Positions 1 through 7,748 of a DNA stretch of 45,927 bases are shown one piece after another. Under the pieces are notes generated by a model, which did no database searches, had not been told where the DNA came from, and worked only from the letters and a program-made list of their open reading frames with translations. The DNA is taken from NCBI GenBank assembly GCA_026713865.1, contig JAPONQ010000050.1, positions 1-45,927 on the forward strand. Reading direction: 5' to 3'. How positions within the stretch are numbered: the stretch's first letter is position 1; every line of letters starts with the position of its first letter. The translations under genes were made by a program, and so were the position numbers. This DNA comes from Chloroflexota bacterium (lineage in GTDB: Bacteria > Chloroflexota > Dehalococcoidia > UBA2979).

Positions 1-1
1 G

Positions 2-1252
2 CGGGCCGAGCGCGAGCGCTCCGGCATCACCTCGCTGCGGGTCGGCTACCACCGCGTCCTCGGCTACTACCTGGAGGTCCCCCGCTCGCAGGCGGAGCGC
101 GTGCCCCCGGACTTCGAGCCGCGGCAGGCGCTCAGCGGCTCGCGGCGCTTCCGCACACCCCGTCTCGCCGAGCTCGAGAGCGAGATCCTCTCGGCCCGGG
201 AACGCCTGCTCGCCGCCGAGCGCGAGGCGCTCGCCCGGGTCGTGGCGCAGGTGGCGGAGGGCGGGGGCCGCATCGCGCAGGCGGGCGAGGCGGCGGCGCG
301 GCTCGACGTCGCCTCCGCGCTCGCCGAGGTCGCGGTCGAACGCGGATACGTGCGGCCCGAGCTCAGCGAGGACGGCTCCATCGAGATCGAGGGCGGGAGG
401 CACCCGGTCGTCGAGTCGGGGCTCCCCGCCGGCGCCTTCGTCCCCAACGACTGCGTGCTCGGCGCCGACACCGACATCGTCGTCCTCACCGGCCCCAACA
501 TGGGCGGGAAGTCGACCTACCTGCGCCAGACGGCGCTGATCGTGCTGCTGGCGCAGTGCGGCTGCTACGTGCCGGCCCGGCGCGCGCGCATCGCGATGGT
601 CGATCGCATCTTCTCGCGGGTGGGGGCGCAGGACGATCTCGCGGCGGGGCGCTCGACCTTCATGGTGGAGATGCTGGAGACGGCCTCTATATTACATAAC
701 GCGACGGCGCGCTCGCTCGTGATCCTGGACGAGGTGGGGCGGGGGACCTCCACCAACGACGGCCTCGCCATCGCGAGGGCCGTCGTCGAGCACCTCCACC
801 ACCGCGCCTCGGGCTCGCCGCGCACGCTCTTCGCGACCCACTACCGCGAGCTCACCGAGCTCGAGGCGGTGCTCCCGCGCGTCGAGAACCGCTCCGTCGC
901 CGTCCGCGAGGAGGGCGGGGAGGTGGTGCTGCTCCACCGCATCGTCCCGGGCGGCTCCGACCGCGCCTACGGCGTGCACGTCGCCGAGCTCGCGGGGCTC
1001 CCCGGGCCGGTCGTCTCGCGGGCGCGGGAGCTCCTCGCCGAGCTCGACGAGGAGGCGCGCCGGCGCGCCGGCCGGGAGGCCGCGGCCGAGGGCGCCGCCC
1101 CCGAGCAGCTCCCGCTCGCCGCCGCCGGGGCACAGTCGCTCCTCGCCGAGCTCGCAGCGCTCGACCCGGACGGCCTCTCGCCGCTGCAGGCGCTCCAGCG
1201 CCTCTACGAGATCCGCGCCCGCGCGCGGGGCCTTCAGGGGGGCGAGGGATGA
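2..1252 (+). CDS. mutS: DNA mismatch repair protein MutS, C-terminal part (5' truncated)
   Basis: MutS detects mismatches and small loops in DNA and passes the signal to MutL. Only the last ~416 codons are present; the frame is open from base 2, so the gene starts outside the window. Seen: the core-domain signature VGYHRVLGYYLEV (bases 41-79), a Walker A loop TGPNMGGKST (488-517), a Walker B block SLVILDEVGRGTST (713-754) and the following THYREL segment near 836. These are the ABC-type ATPase motifs specific to the MutS family. The tail after the ATPase is Ala/Glu-rich, as is common in GC-rich genomes. mutL follows on the same strand about 1.6 kb downstream, separated by an oppositely oriented protease gene, so the two repair genes are close but not a simple operon. 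MutS1 rather than MutS2 is indicated by the core signature and the absence of a Smr domain at the end. Confidence 0.96.
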   Translation, partial: RAERERSGITSLRVGYHRVLGYYLEVPRSQAERVPPDFEPRQALSGSRRFRTPRLAELESEILSARERLLAAEREALARVVAQVAEGGGRIAQAGEAAARLDVASALAEVAVERGYVRPELSEDGSIEIEGGRHPVVESGLPAGAFVPNDCVLGADTDIVVLTGPNMGGKSTYLRQTALIVLLAQCGCYVPARRARIAMVDRIFSRVGAQDDLAAGRSTFMVEMLETASILHNATARSLVILDEVGRGTSTNDGLAIARAVVEHLHHRASGSPRTLFATHYRELTELEAVLPRVENRSVAVREEGGEVVLLHRIVPGGSDRAYGVHVAELAGLPGPVVSRARELLAELDEEARRRAGREAAAEGAAPEQLPLAAAGAQSLLAELAALDPDGLSPLQALQRLYEIRARARGLQGGEG

Positions 1253-1287
1253 GCGCGGCGCGGCGCGGCCGGGGCCCGCGCGCGGTC

Positions 1288-2742
1288 CTAGGGCTCGGGC
1301 GGCCTGACGGCGGGACCGCCGGGGCGGGCGCTGCCGGGGGCCCAGGCGCGGAAGACGGGGGCATCGAGCATCGCCGCGACGTCGAGGATGGGCGGCTTCC
1401 CGGGCCCGCGGCTCGCGCTCGTCATCATCAGCCCGCGGGCGAGCGCCGGCGTCAGCCACGGCCGCTCGGCGAGCAGCAGCGCCGCCGCCCCCGCCGCGAC
1501 CGGCGCCGCGTAGGAGGAGCCCGAGTCGACGGCGTAGGGCTCGCCGTCGCGGCAGCGCCAGCTCCCCTGGCCGCAGAGCCGCTCCGGCACGGCCCCCGCG
1601 ATCTCGAGCCCCGGCGCGAAGAGGTCGACGCCCTGGCCGGACGAGGCGAAGCCGGCCCCCCGCCGGTAGTCGACCGAGCCGTCCTCGGACTCGAGGCCGC
1701 TCGCCGAGACCGAGAGCACCGACTCGTAGCGCGCCGGGAAGGTCGCATCGCCCGCGCCCTCGTTGCCGGCGGAGGCGACGACGAGGGCCCCCGCCTCGGT
1801 CGCGGCCGCTATCGCCTCGCGCAGCAGGCGCGAGTCCCGCGGCGACCCGAAGGAGACGTTGATGATGTCGGCGCCGGCGCGCGCGGCGTAGCGGATCCCG
1901 GTCGCGGCGTCGGAGATGCGCCCGGTCCCGGTGCAGTCCAGCACCTTGACCGCGAGCAACCGCGCCCGCCAGGCGACCCCGGTGATGCCGCCGTCGTCGT
2001 CGCCGGACGCGGCGGCGATGGAGGCGACGAAGCTCCCGTGCCCGTCGTCGTCGTCGACCAGCCAGTGCGGGGAGGCTATCTGGTAGCCGCAGGAGGGGTC
2101 GGCCGTCGCGAGGGAGACGAAGGAGCAGCCGTAGGTGTCGTCGACGCAGCCGTTCTCGTCGTCGTCGCGGCGGTTCCCGAAGGAGTCGTCCTCGTTGACC
2201 CAGAGCGTCTCCAGCAGGTCGGGATGCGAGAAGTCGATGCCGGTGTCGACGATCGCGATCACGATCTCGCGCGTCCCGCCCGTGCGGTCCCAGGCCTCGG
2301 GCGCGCGGATGACCTCCATATAGGAGGACTGGAGCTCCGGGTAGAGCGGGTCGCCGGGGACGCGGGCCGCGCGCACCACCGCGTCCTCCTCGACCGCACG
2401 CGCGAGGCCGCTGCCGGCGAGCTCTCTGGCGAGCTCCCGCGGATCGACGCCGGCGGGGACGCGGATGCGGGCGGCGCCTGCGAGCTCCGCGGCGGGGAGC
2501 GTCTCGTGCCCGAGGCGCTCGAGCGCGCGGGCCAGCTCCGCGGGCGCGATGCCCTCGCGCGGGAGCGCCAGCAGCACGTCGGCGGAGGGCGCCGGCGCCA
2601 GCAGCTCGGCGGCGGGGAGGGGCGGGGCATCGCTCGCGGCCAGCGCCGCCAGCACCAGAGCGAGCGCCGCCGCAGCGATCCTTCTTGGCAGCCGGGCCGT
2701 CCCTTCGCGGGCCCGCCCCCGGGAGCCCGTGCCGGCGGCCAC
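1288..2742 (-). CDS. Secreted subtilisin-like serine protease (peptidase S8)
   Basis: Predicted exported endopeptidase of the subtilase family. A basic N-terminus followed by a hydrophobic stretch (residues ~21-37) looks like a signal peptide. Residues ~50-130 resemble an inhibitor-I9-type propeptide. The catalytic triad is visible: Asp166 in IVDTGID, His235 in DDGHGSFVA, Ser410 in SGSSYAAPVAAG (the usual GTSMAAP is varied to GSSYAAP), with the oxyanion Asn327 in SAGNEG. Acidic loops (DDDENG near 193, DDDDGHG near 230) may bind calcium, and paired cysteines suggest disulfides in the mature enzyme. The GTG start at 2742 is the only reasonable one upstream of the signal peptide; no strong ribosome site precedes it. 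The gene lies between mutS and mutL but on the opposite strand, head to head with mutL across ~76 bp. Its substrate cannot be deduced. Confidence 0.93.
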   Translation of the reverse strand: MAAGTGSRGRAREGTARLPRRIAAAALALVLAALAASDAPPLPAAELLAPAPSADVLLALPREGIAPAELARALERLGHETLPAAELAGAARIRVPAGVDPRELARELAGSGLARAVEEDAVVRAARVPGDPLYPELQSSYMEVIRAPEAWDRTGGTREIVIAIVDTGIDFSHPDLLETLWVNEDDSFGNRRDDDENGCVDDTYGCSFVSLATADPSCGYQIASPHWLVDDDDGHGSFVASIAAASGDDDGGITGVAWRARLLAVKVLDCTGTGRISDAATGIRYAARAGADIINVSFGSPRDSRLLREAIAAATEAGALVVASAGNEGAGDATFPARYESVLSVSASGLESEDGSVDYRRGAGFASSGQGVDLFAPGLEIAGAVPERLCGQGSWRCRDGEPYAVDSGSSYAAPVAAGAAALLLAERPWLTPALARGLMMTSASRGPGKPPILDVAAMLDAPVFRAWAPGSARPGGPAVRPPEP

Positions 2743-2818
2743 GCATGCGTGGCCGCCCCGGCGCCCTCAGGGAGCGCGGCCTGCGGCCATCCTAGGTACA
2801 GCGGGGAGGGCGGACAAG

Positions 2819-4663
2819 GTGAGCGCTGAGGAGCGGGGGCATCCGGGGCCCGGCCCCATCCGCGTGCTCGCGCCCGAGGTCGCCTCGCGCATCGCGGCCG
2901 GCGAGGTGATTGAGCGCCCCGCCTCGGTGGTGAAGGAGCTCGTCGAGAACGCGCTCGACGCGGGGGCCGCGGCCGTCGAGATCGAGATCGAGGAGGGCGG
3001 CGCCGCGCTGATGCGGGTCTCCGACGACGGCTGCGGCATCGCGCCGTCGGAGGTCGAGTCGGCCTTCCTGCGGCACGCCACCTCCAAGCTCCGCTCCGAG
3101 CACGACCTCTTCACCGTGCGCACGCTCGGCTTCCGCGGCGAGGCGCTCGCCGCCGTCTCGGCCGCCGCCGACGTCGAGCTCACGACGCGGCCGGCCGGGG
3201 AGCAGGGGGCCGTCCGGGCTCGCTACCGGGGAGGGGAGCTCGCCTCGCGCGGGAGCGCCCCCTCCGCCCCCGGCACCGCCGTCGAGGTGCGCGGGCTCTT
3301 CGCGCAGCTCCCGGCGCGCCGGCGATTCCTGCGCTCACCTCGCGCCGAGGCGCGCGCGGTGGCCTCGGTCGTGACCGACTACGCGCTCTGCCGCCCCGCC
3401 GTCTCCTTCCGGCTGCGCGTCGACGGGCGCCAGGCGCTGCACACGCCGGGGACGGGGGAGCCGCGAGACGCCGTCACCTCCGTCTACGGCGCGCAGGTCG
3501 CCTCCGAACTCCTCCCCGCCTCCGCCGACCGCAGCCTGAGGGAGCCGGCGCCCGGCCGCGAGCAGCCCCGCTGCCTGGTCGGGGGGCTGGTGGGCCCGCC
3601 CTCGCTCCACCGCGGGAGCAGGCGCTACATCCACCTGGTCGCGAACGGCCGCACCATCTCCTCGCGCGCGCTCGTGCACGCCGTCGAGGAGGCCTACCGC
3701 GCGCTGATGCCGGCCGGGCGACACCCGGTCGCGCTGATCCGCGTCGAGGTCCCGCCCGGGCAGGTCGACGTCAACGTCCACCCGCGCAAGGCCGAGGTGC
3801 GCTTCCGCCACGAGCAGCTCGTCTACGCCACGGTCTCCGAGGCCGTCCGCTCGGCACTCTCGGGCGCCCCCGCGCCGGAGGCCCCCTGGCTCGATGCGCC
3901 GGCCCGCGCGGACGGGCCCCGGCCTCCGCGCGGGCGCGAGGCGCTCGCCTCGGCGCAGCCCGCGAGCTCCCTCCAGCTGCCGCCCGACCTCACCGGCGCC
4001 CCGGCGCGGCCGGGGGCGGCCCGCTCCCCGCTCCCCTCCGGCAAGCCGGTGTCGGGGCGGGCGGCGCTTCCGCTCGGCGAGAGGCTGCCGGCGCTGCGGC
4101 CGCTCGGCCAGTTCGACCGGCTCTACCTGGTCGCGGAAGGGCCGGACGGGCTCTACCTGGTCGACCAGCACGCCGCGCACGAGCGCGTCCTCTACGAGCG
4201 CGTGCTCACCGCCCGGGAGCGCGGGCGGCCGGAGCGGCAGGCGCTGCTCGAGCCGGTCGCGGTCGCCCTCGCGCCCGACCGGGCGGAGCTCGTCGCGGAG
4301 CTCTCTTCCGAGCTCGAGGCGCTCGGCTTCGAGCTCTCGGAGCTCGACGGGGGCGCGGTGCTGCTGCGCTCGGTGCCGGCCGCGCTCGGCTCGCGCGACC
4401 CGGAGCGCTCGCTCGTCGACTACCTGGACGCGCTCGACGCGGAGGAGCGCCTCACCGGCCCCGACCGCGCCCTGGCGACGCTCGCCTGCCGCGCCGCGGT
4501 GATGGCGGGCGACCGGCTGGCGCCGGAGGAGCAGCGCGCGCTACTGCAGGATCTGGAGGCGGCATCTGAGCCGCAGAGCTGCCCGCACGGTCGCCCCACC
4601 GTCGTTCACCTCACGCGCGAGGCGCTCGACCGGTCCTTCCGCCGCCCGCCGCAGCGGCGGTAG
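2819..4663 (+). CDS. mutL: DNA mismatch repair protein MutL (endonuclease type)
   Basis: MutL couples mismatch recognition to strand incision and excision. The N-terminal GHKL ATPase is complete: ENALDAGA, DDGCGI and TLGFRGEAL, starting from IRVLAPEVASRIAAGEV. The C-terminal domain carries the nicking endonuclease signature DQHAAHERVLYE, which fits DQHA(X)2E(X)4E, plus the partner motifs ACR (in LACRAAVMAG) and CPHGRP (in SCPHGRPTV). The host therefore probably uses MutH-independent repair. I chose the GTG at 2819 because a GGGGAGGG ribosome site lies just upstream and the ATPase domain begins 15-20 residues later; the open frame further upstream runs through the promoter region and the divergent protease gene. 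Length 614 aa is normal, with a Pro/Ala-rich linker joining the two domains. Confidence 0.96.
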   Translation: MSAEERGHPGPGPIRVLAPEVASRIAAGEVIERPASVVKELVENALDAGAAAVEIEIEEGGAALMRVSDDGCGIAPSEVESAFLRHATSKLRSEHDLFTVRTLGFRGEALAAVSAAADVELTTRPAGEQGAVRARYRGGELASRGSAPSAPGTAVEVRGLFAQLPARRRFLRSPRAEARAVASVVTDYALCRPAVSFRLRVDGRQALHTPGTGEPRDAVTSVYGAQVASELLPASADRSLREPAPGREQPRCLVGGLVGPPSLHRGSRRYIHLVANGRTISSRALVHAVEEAYRALMPAGRHPVALIRVEVPPGQVDVNVHPRKAEVRFRHEQLVYATVSEAVRSALSGAPAPEAPWLDAPARADGPRPPRGREALASAQPASSLQLPPDLTGAPARPGAARSPLPSGKPVSGRAALPLGERLPALRPLGQFDRLYLVAEGPDGLYLVDQHAAHERVLYERVLTARERGRPERQALLEPVAVALAPDRAELVAELSSELEALGFELSELDGGAVLLRSVPAALGSRDPERSLVDYLDALDAEERLTGPDRALATLACRAAVMAGDRLAPEEQRALLQDLEAASEPQSCPHGRPTVVHLTREALDRSFRRPPQRR

Positions 4664-4875
4664 GGCGGCCCGCACGGCACGTCCGCCACGTGGCCGAGCA
4701 CGGCCACGAAATCCGTGTGACCCACAGTGGATCGTCTAGCTGCGAAGAGACGAGAATCGAAACCCGCCGGGTACGCGCGAGATCGGGCAATCCCTGCCCT
4801 GCCTTCTGTGGATCCATACTTAAAATGGGTCAGTAAGAACGCTGTGATTCTGACACTTCCGCGACAGGTGGGAAC
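4664..4875. other. Intergenic region upstream of the AbiEi-like gene
   Basis: No gene is supported here. Composition is visibly lower in GC than the flanking mutL. A TAAAAT box (4821-4826) fits a -10 element but no convincing -35 accompanies it. A short inverted repeat GTCAG (4829-4833) / CTGAC (4850-4854) lies between this box and the downstream GTG and could be an operator for the downstream regulator, since AbiEi-type antitoxins are known to repress their own promoters at inverted repeats. Both sites are weak. Confidence 0.3.
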
Positions 4876-5472
4876 GTGCCAAGCCTGCCCCGACTCATCG
4901 AGAGACACGCCTCGGACCTGCCGGAAGGCGCGTTGCTGCACCCACAGGCGCTCCTGCACCTGGGAAACAGGGCGGCGATCGACCAGGCGCTGTCTCGGCT
5001 CGCCCGCGGTGGACGGCTGCTGCGAGTCTGCCAGGGAGTGTATGTGCGTCCCGTCGAGACTCGCTTCGGCCCTCGTCCTCCTGCCATCGACAGGGTAGTC
5101 GCGTCGCTGTCGACGCTCTGGGGGGAGACGATCGTCCCCTGCGGTGGTGCGGCGGCGAATGCCCTCGGGCTCACCACGCAGGTACCGGTGCGGTCCGTCT
5201 ACCTGACATCAGGACCCAACCGTCGCCTCACGTTCGGGGAGGTGACGGTCGAGCTACGCCATGCCCCCCGGTGGCAACTGGCGGCGCCCCACCGGCCGGC
5301 CGGCGCAATCGTGCGGGCCTTGGCTTGGTTGGGTCCCGAGGACATAGAGACGAACCTCGAGATCGCCGAGCGCAGACTCTCCAGCGAGGACATGGAGGAA
5401 CTGGCCGAAACGCGTGCAGTCATGCCTGCGTGGATCGCGGAGCCGTTGAGCGCCCCGGGGCCTGCGTCGTAA
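4876..5472 (+). CDS. AbiEi-like transcriptional regulator / type IV antitoxin family (DUF6088-like)
   Basis: 198-residue protein resembling the AbiEi antitoxin family. Such proteins have an N-terminal winged helix-turn-helix that represses the operon and a C-terminal domain that counters the AbiEii nucleotidyltransferase. Here the wHTH is residues ~29-60 (NRAAIDQALSRLARGGRLLR followed by VCQGVYVRP, the turn typical of this family). A middle section with GGAAANALGLTTQVPVRSVYLT and the run GPNRRLTFGEV matches the conserved body. The GTG start follows an AGGTGGG ribosome site. No AbiEii-type nucleotidyltransferase follows; the next genes are a VapBC pair after ~215 bp. It is therefore either an orphan antitoxin or a regulator reused for another purpose. 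Base composition and codon use are less GC-biased than in neighbouring mutL, suggesting acquisition. Confidence 0.75.
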   Translation: MPSLPRLIERHASDLPEGALLHPQALLHLGNRAAIDQALSRLARGGRLLRVCQGVYVRPVETRFGPRPPAIDRVVASLSTLWGETIVPCGGAAANALGLTTQVPVRSVYLTSGPNRRLTFGEVTVELRHAPRWQLAAPHRPAGAIVRALAWLGPEDIETNLEIAERRLSSEDMEELAETRAVMPAWIAEPLSAPGPAS

Positions 5473-5583
5473 CCCGTCGGAACGGGGATGCGGCGAGGTT
5501 CAGAGCCTCCCGCATCCCCTCGCCTCCCCCAGTCCCATCCACATGGCCACGAGATCAGCCCCGGCATCGGCGCGGCGAGGCGA

Positions 5584-5624
5584 CGAGCCACGCCCGGACG
5601 AGCGGCGCCCCCGGGCGTGGCTCG
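5584..5624. terminator. 14-bp perfect inverted repeat, candidate terminator
   Basis: CGAGCCACGCCCGG (5584-5597) and its exact reverse complement CCGGGCGTGGCTCG (5611-5624) enclose a 13-nt loop. It lies between the AbiEi-like gene and the vapBC pair. No T run follows, so it would be an atypical terminator, as is common in GC-rich bacteria, or a protein-binding site. Confidence 0.5.
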
Positions 5625-5687
5625 AGGTTGAGCGAGCAGTGGCCTTGGCGATACACTGGTGCACACAGGAACACAAGCCAATAAGAT

Positions 5688-5975
5688 ATGGAGCCAGGCT
5701 TGAAGACGATTAGCGTGTCCGTGGACGATGGGACCCATCGGCTGGCACGAGTCAGGGCTGCCGAGACCGGCACGACCGTGTCCGCGATGATGCGGAGCAT
5801 GCTGCTGGAGATGCTCAGCGCACCGGCAACGACGGCACCCGCCGAGACCGAGTCAGAGCGACGGGCCCGGCTCCTGGGTGAAGTCCTCGAGAGGTTCAGG
5901 AAAGAGGGCATCGGCGTGGATACCGGGCAACTGCTAACCCGGGACGAACTGTACGACCGAAATGCGGCTCGCTGA
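5688..5975 (+). CDS. VapB-like antitoxin (ribbon-helix-helix type)
   Basis: 95-residue small protein. The start LKTISVSVDDGTHRLARVRA followed by a TTVSAMMRSMLLEML helix resembles a ribbon-helix-helix DNA-binding fold; the rest (residues ~45-95) is polar and helical, as in antitoxins that wrap around a toxin. Its end overlaps the start of the downstream PIN-domain gene by 14 bases, the translationally coupled layout typical of vapBC. The family assignment of the DNA-binding part is by pattern only. The pair would be autoregulated by the VapB/VapC complex through the region just upstream. Confidence 0.8.
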   Translation: MEPGLKTISVSVDDGTHRLARVRAAETGTTVSAMMRSMLLEMLSAPATTAPAETESERRARLLGEVLERFRKEGIGVDTGQLLTRDELYDRNAAR

Positions 5976-6381
5976 CACCAACATCCTCCTGTATGCCGTG
6001 AGCAAGCAGGAGGACGGCGCCAAAAAGAAGGCCAGGGCCGAGGCGACCCTGACGGAACCGGATCTGGCCCTCTCCGTTCAGGTTCTCCAGGAGTTCTACC
6101 AGCAGGCCACCAGGCCTCACGGGCCGGCGGGCCTGACCCACGGCCAGGCCCTCGAGTTCCTGGGACCACTCGGGACGCTCCCCACCCAGGAAATCACGGT
6201 GGAACTGTTCCACAGGGCAACCGAGATCAGGGCGAGGTTTGGCGTCTCCTACTGGGACGCCGCGATCCTCGCGGCGGCGAAGCTGCTGGGATGTGAGGCC
6301 GTCTACTCGGAGGACCTGAGCCATGGGCAGGACTACGACGGGGTGATGGTGATTAACCCGTTTCTGGCGGACGGAGTGTAG
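5962..6381 (+). CDS. PIN-domain ribonuclease toxin, VapC type
   Basis: 139-residue PIN-domain protein. VapC toxins are Mg-dependent RNases that cut tRNA or rRNA and arrest growth. The four acidic residues of the PIN active site are visible: Asp5 in MRLADTNILLY, Glu44 in VLQEFYQQ, Asp99 in SYWDAAILAAA and Asp118 in VYSEDLSHG. Length is standard. The ATG overlaps the end of the upstream antitoxin gene by 14 bases. All catalytic residues are intact, so the toxin should be functional. Composition is less GC-rich than in the flanking housekeeping genes. Confidence 0.92.
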   Translation: MRLADTNILLYAVSKQEDGAKKKARAEATLTEPDLALSVQVLQEFYQQATRPHGPAGLTHGQALEFLGPLGTLPTQEITVELFHRATEIRARFGVSYWDAAILAAAKLLGCEAVYSEDLSHGQDYDGVMVINPFLADGV

Positions 6382-6653
6382 AGGAACCAACTACCCGACC
6401 AGCCGAGCGATGCCGTCCTTCGCCCCCCGGAAGTGATGCCGGCCGCGCCAGGTCAGCCGTCCGGCACCGCGTCGCGCAGCCGATCGACCCCTGGACTGAT
6501 CCGGCGAGGGAGGTCCGGCGACCCCGTCCCGGACCCGCGGCGTGAGCGCCTGATGCCGGCGTCAGGCCGCATCGCCGCCCTCGCCGAAACCGGCTTCGCC
6601 GCCGCCGCGCCGGAGCGGCTCGCCGCCCGCGACCGTCGAGAGACGCGGAGGGA
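6382..6653. other. Convergent intergenic region
   Basis: Lies between the vapC-like gene (+) and the oxidoreductase gene (-). No gene is supported. A short hairpin GCCTGA (6548-6553) / TCAGGC (6562-6567) could serve as a terminator for the minus-strand gene but is about 90 bp past its stop. Confidence 0.35.
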
Positions 6654-7547
6654 CTACCCGGGCGGTCCGAGGCGGATGCGGCGGCGCAGGGGTTCCGGAT
6701 CGTCGGGGGCCGCCCACATCTCCCGCCAGGCGTCGTCGAGCCACCAGGTGGCGCCGGCCTCCTCCCAGCGGGCGGCCTCGGCGGCATCGACGCCGGGAAG
6801 GCCGCGTTCGATGACGATGTCGTAGGGGCCATCGCCGGAGCGCTCGCTGCCGATCCAGGCGCGCATCGCGCGCAGATCCCCGAGCGCCTCGCCGGGGGAC
6901 GCCTCGAAGACCATCTCGCCGCCCGCGCCGAAGACGTTGGGCAGCAGGGCGTCGTAGCGGATGGCACGGCGCATGGATGTGCGGCGAGGCCACATGGCGG
7001 GGTCGCGGGGCCAGGCGCCCACGACCCAGATGGGGACGCGCGGCTGCTGCACCGGACGCGGCCGGAAGGTGACCTCGCGCAGCCGGAAGTGGTCGCCCTC
7101 GAAGGCGAAGGGTTCGCCGCTCCAGAGCCCCTCGAGGACGGCGAGGCCCTCATCGAGCATGGCCGCACGGGTGCGGCGGCCTGGCTCGTCGCCGCCGAAC
7201 CAGGGGCCCTCGTCCGGGGGCGCTCCGAGGCCGACGGCGAGCGTGAGGCGCCCGCCGGAGAGGCGATCGAGGGTGGCGGCCTGGCGGGCGATCAGCCAGG
7301 GGCGATGCCAGGCGAGGGGGGTCAGCATCGTGCCGAGGCGTACGCGCCCGGTGCGCACGGCCGCGGCGGAGAGGAGCACCCAGGCGTCGGCGAAGGGGGA
7401 AGGCGTCTCGCCGGGTGCGACGGCGTAGGGCGTATCCCAGAAGAAGACGCCGTCCCAGCCCGCCTCCTCGGCGTCGACGGCGAGCTGGACCAGCGTGGCG
7501 GGCTCGCCCCCGTATCCGGTGTTGGGGAGGGTCACGCCGAAGTGCAT
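6654..7547 (-). CDS. LLM-class (luciferase-like) flavin/F420-dependent oxidoreductase
   Basis: 297-residue TIM-barrel oxidoreductase of the bacterial luciferase-like superfamily, whose members use FMN or F420. Seen: the N-terminal strand MHFGVTLPNTGYGG, then EEAGWDGVFFWDTPYAV, the VRLGTMLTPLAWHRPWLIARQ segment, and LDRLSGGRLTLAVGLG, all typical landmarks. The middle piece FEGDHFRLREVTFRPRPVQQPRVPIWVVG is the usual substrate-loop region. The C-terminal part is somewhat shorter than the ~320-residue average. It sits alone on the minus strand downstream of fhs with a ~200-bp gap, so it probably has its own promoter. Whether the cofactor is F420 or FMN, and the substrate, cannot be read from the sequence. 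Confidence 0.88.
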   Translation of the reverse strand: MHFGVTLPNTGYGGEPATLVQLAVDAEEAGWDGVFFWDTPYAVAPGETPSPFADAWVLLSAAAVRTGRVRLGTMLTPLAWHRPWLIARQAATLDRLSGGRLTLAVGLGAPPDEGPWFGGDEPGRRTRAAMLDEGLAVLEGLWSGEPFAFEGDHFRLREVTFRPRPVQQPRVPIWVVGAWPRDPAMWPRRTSMRRAIRYDALLPNVFGAGGEMVFEASPGEALGDLRAMRAWIGSERSGDGPYDIVIERGLPGVDAAEAARWEEAGATWWLDDAWREMWAAPDDPEPLRRRIRLGPPG

Positions 7548-7748
7548 CGGGGGGAGCGTAGCAGGCAGGAGCGACGCCGCGGCGCGTCCGTCCCCGCCCC
7601 GCGGGGCCGGCGCGACGGGTCGCAGCGGTCACCGGGCACCGGGGGCCGGCGGGGAGGCGGCGGCCCGGGGACGCTCCGGAAGAAGTCGCGGCGCTGCCGG
7701 AACGTGACGGGGGTGCCGTGCCGCCCTGCACCGCCGGCCGGCCGGCGC

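Noticed and set aside
1990-2170. GTC/GAC microsatellite-like runs
   Set aside because: They encode Asp-rich calcium-type loops of the protease, so no separate repeat element is needed.
692-2746. Long minus-strand open frame over mutS and the protease
   Set aside because: Arg/Pro/Ala-rich with no motifs; it is a frame shadow of the protease gene in GC-rich DNA.
1249-2829. Plus-strand open frame opposite the subtilase
   Set aside because: The minus-strand frame carries a full catalytic triad and signal peptide; this one has no recognisable features.
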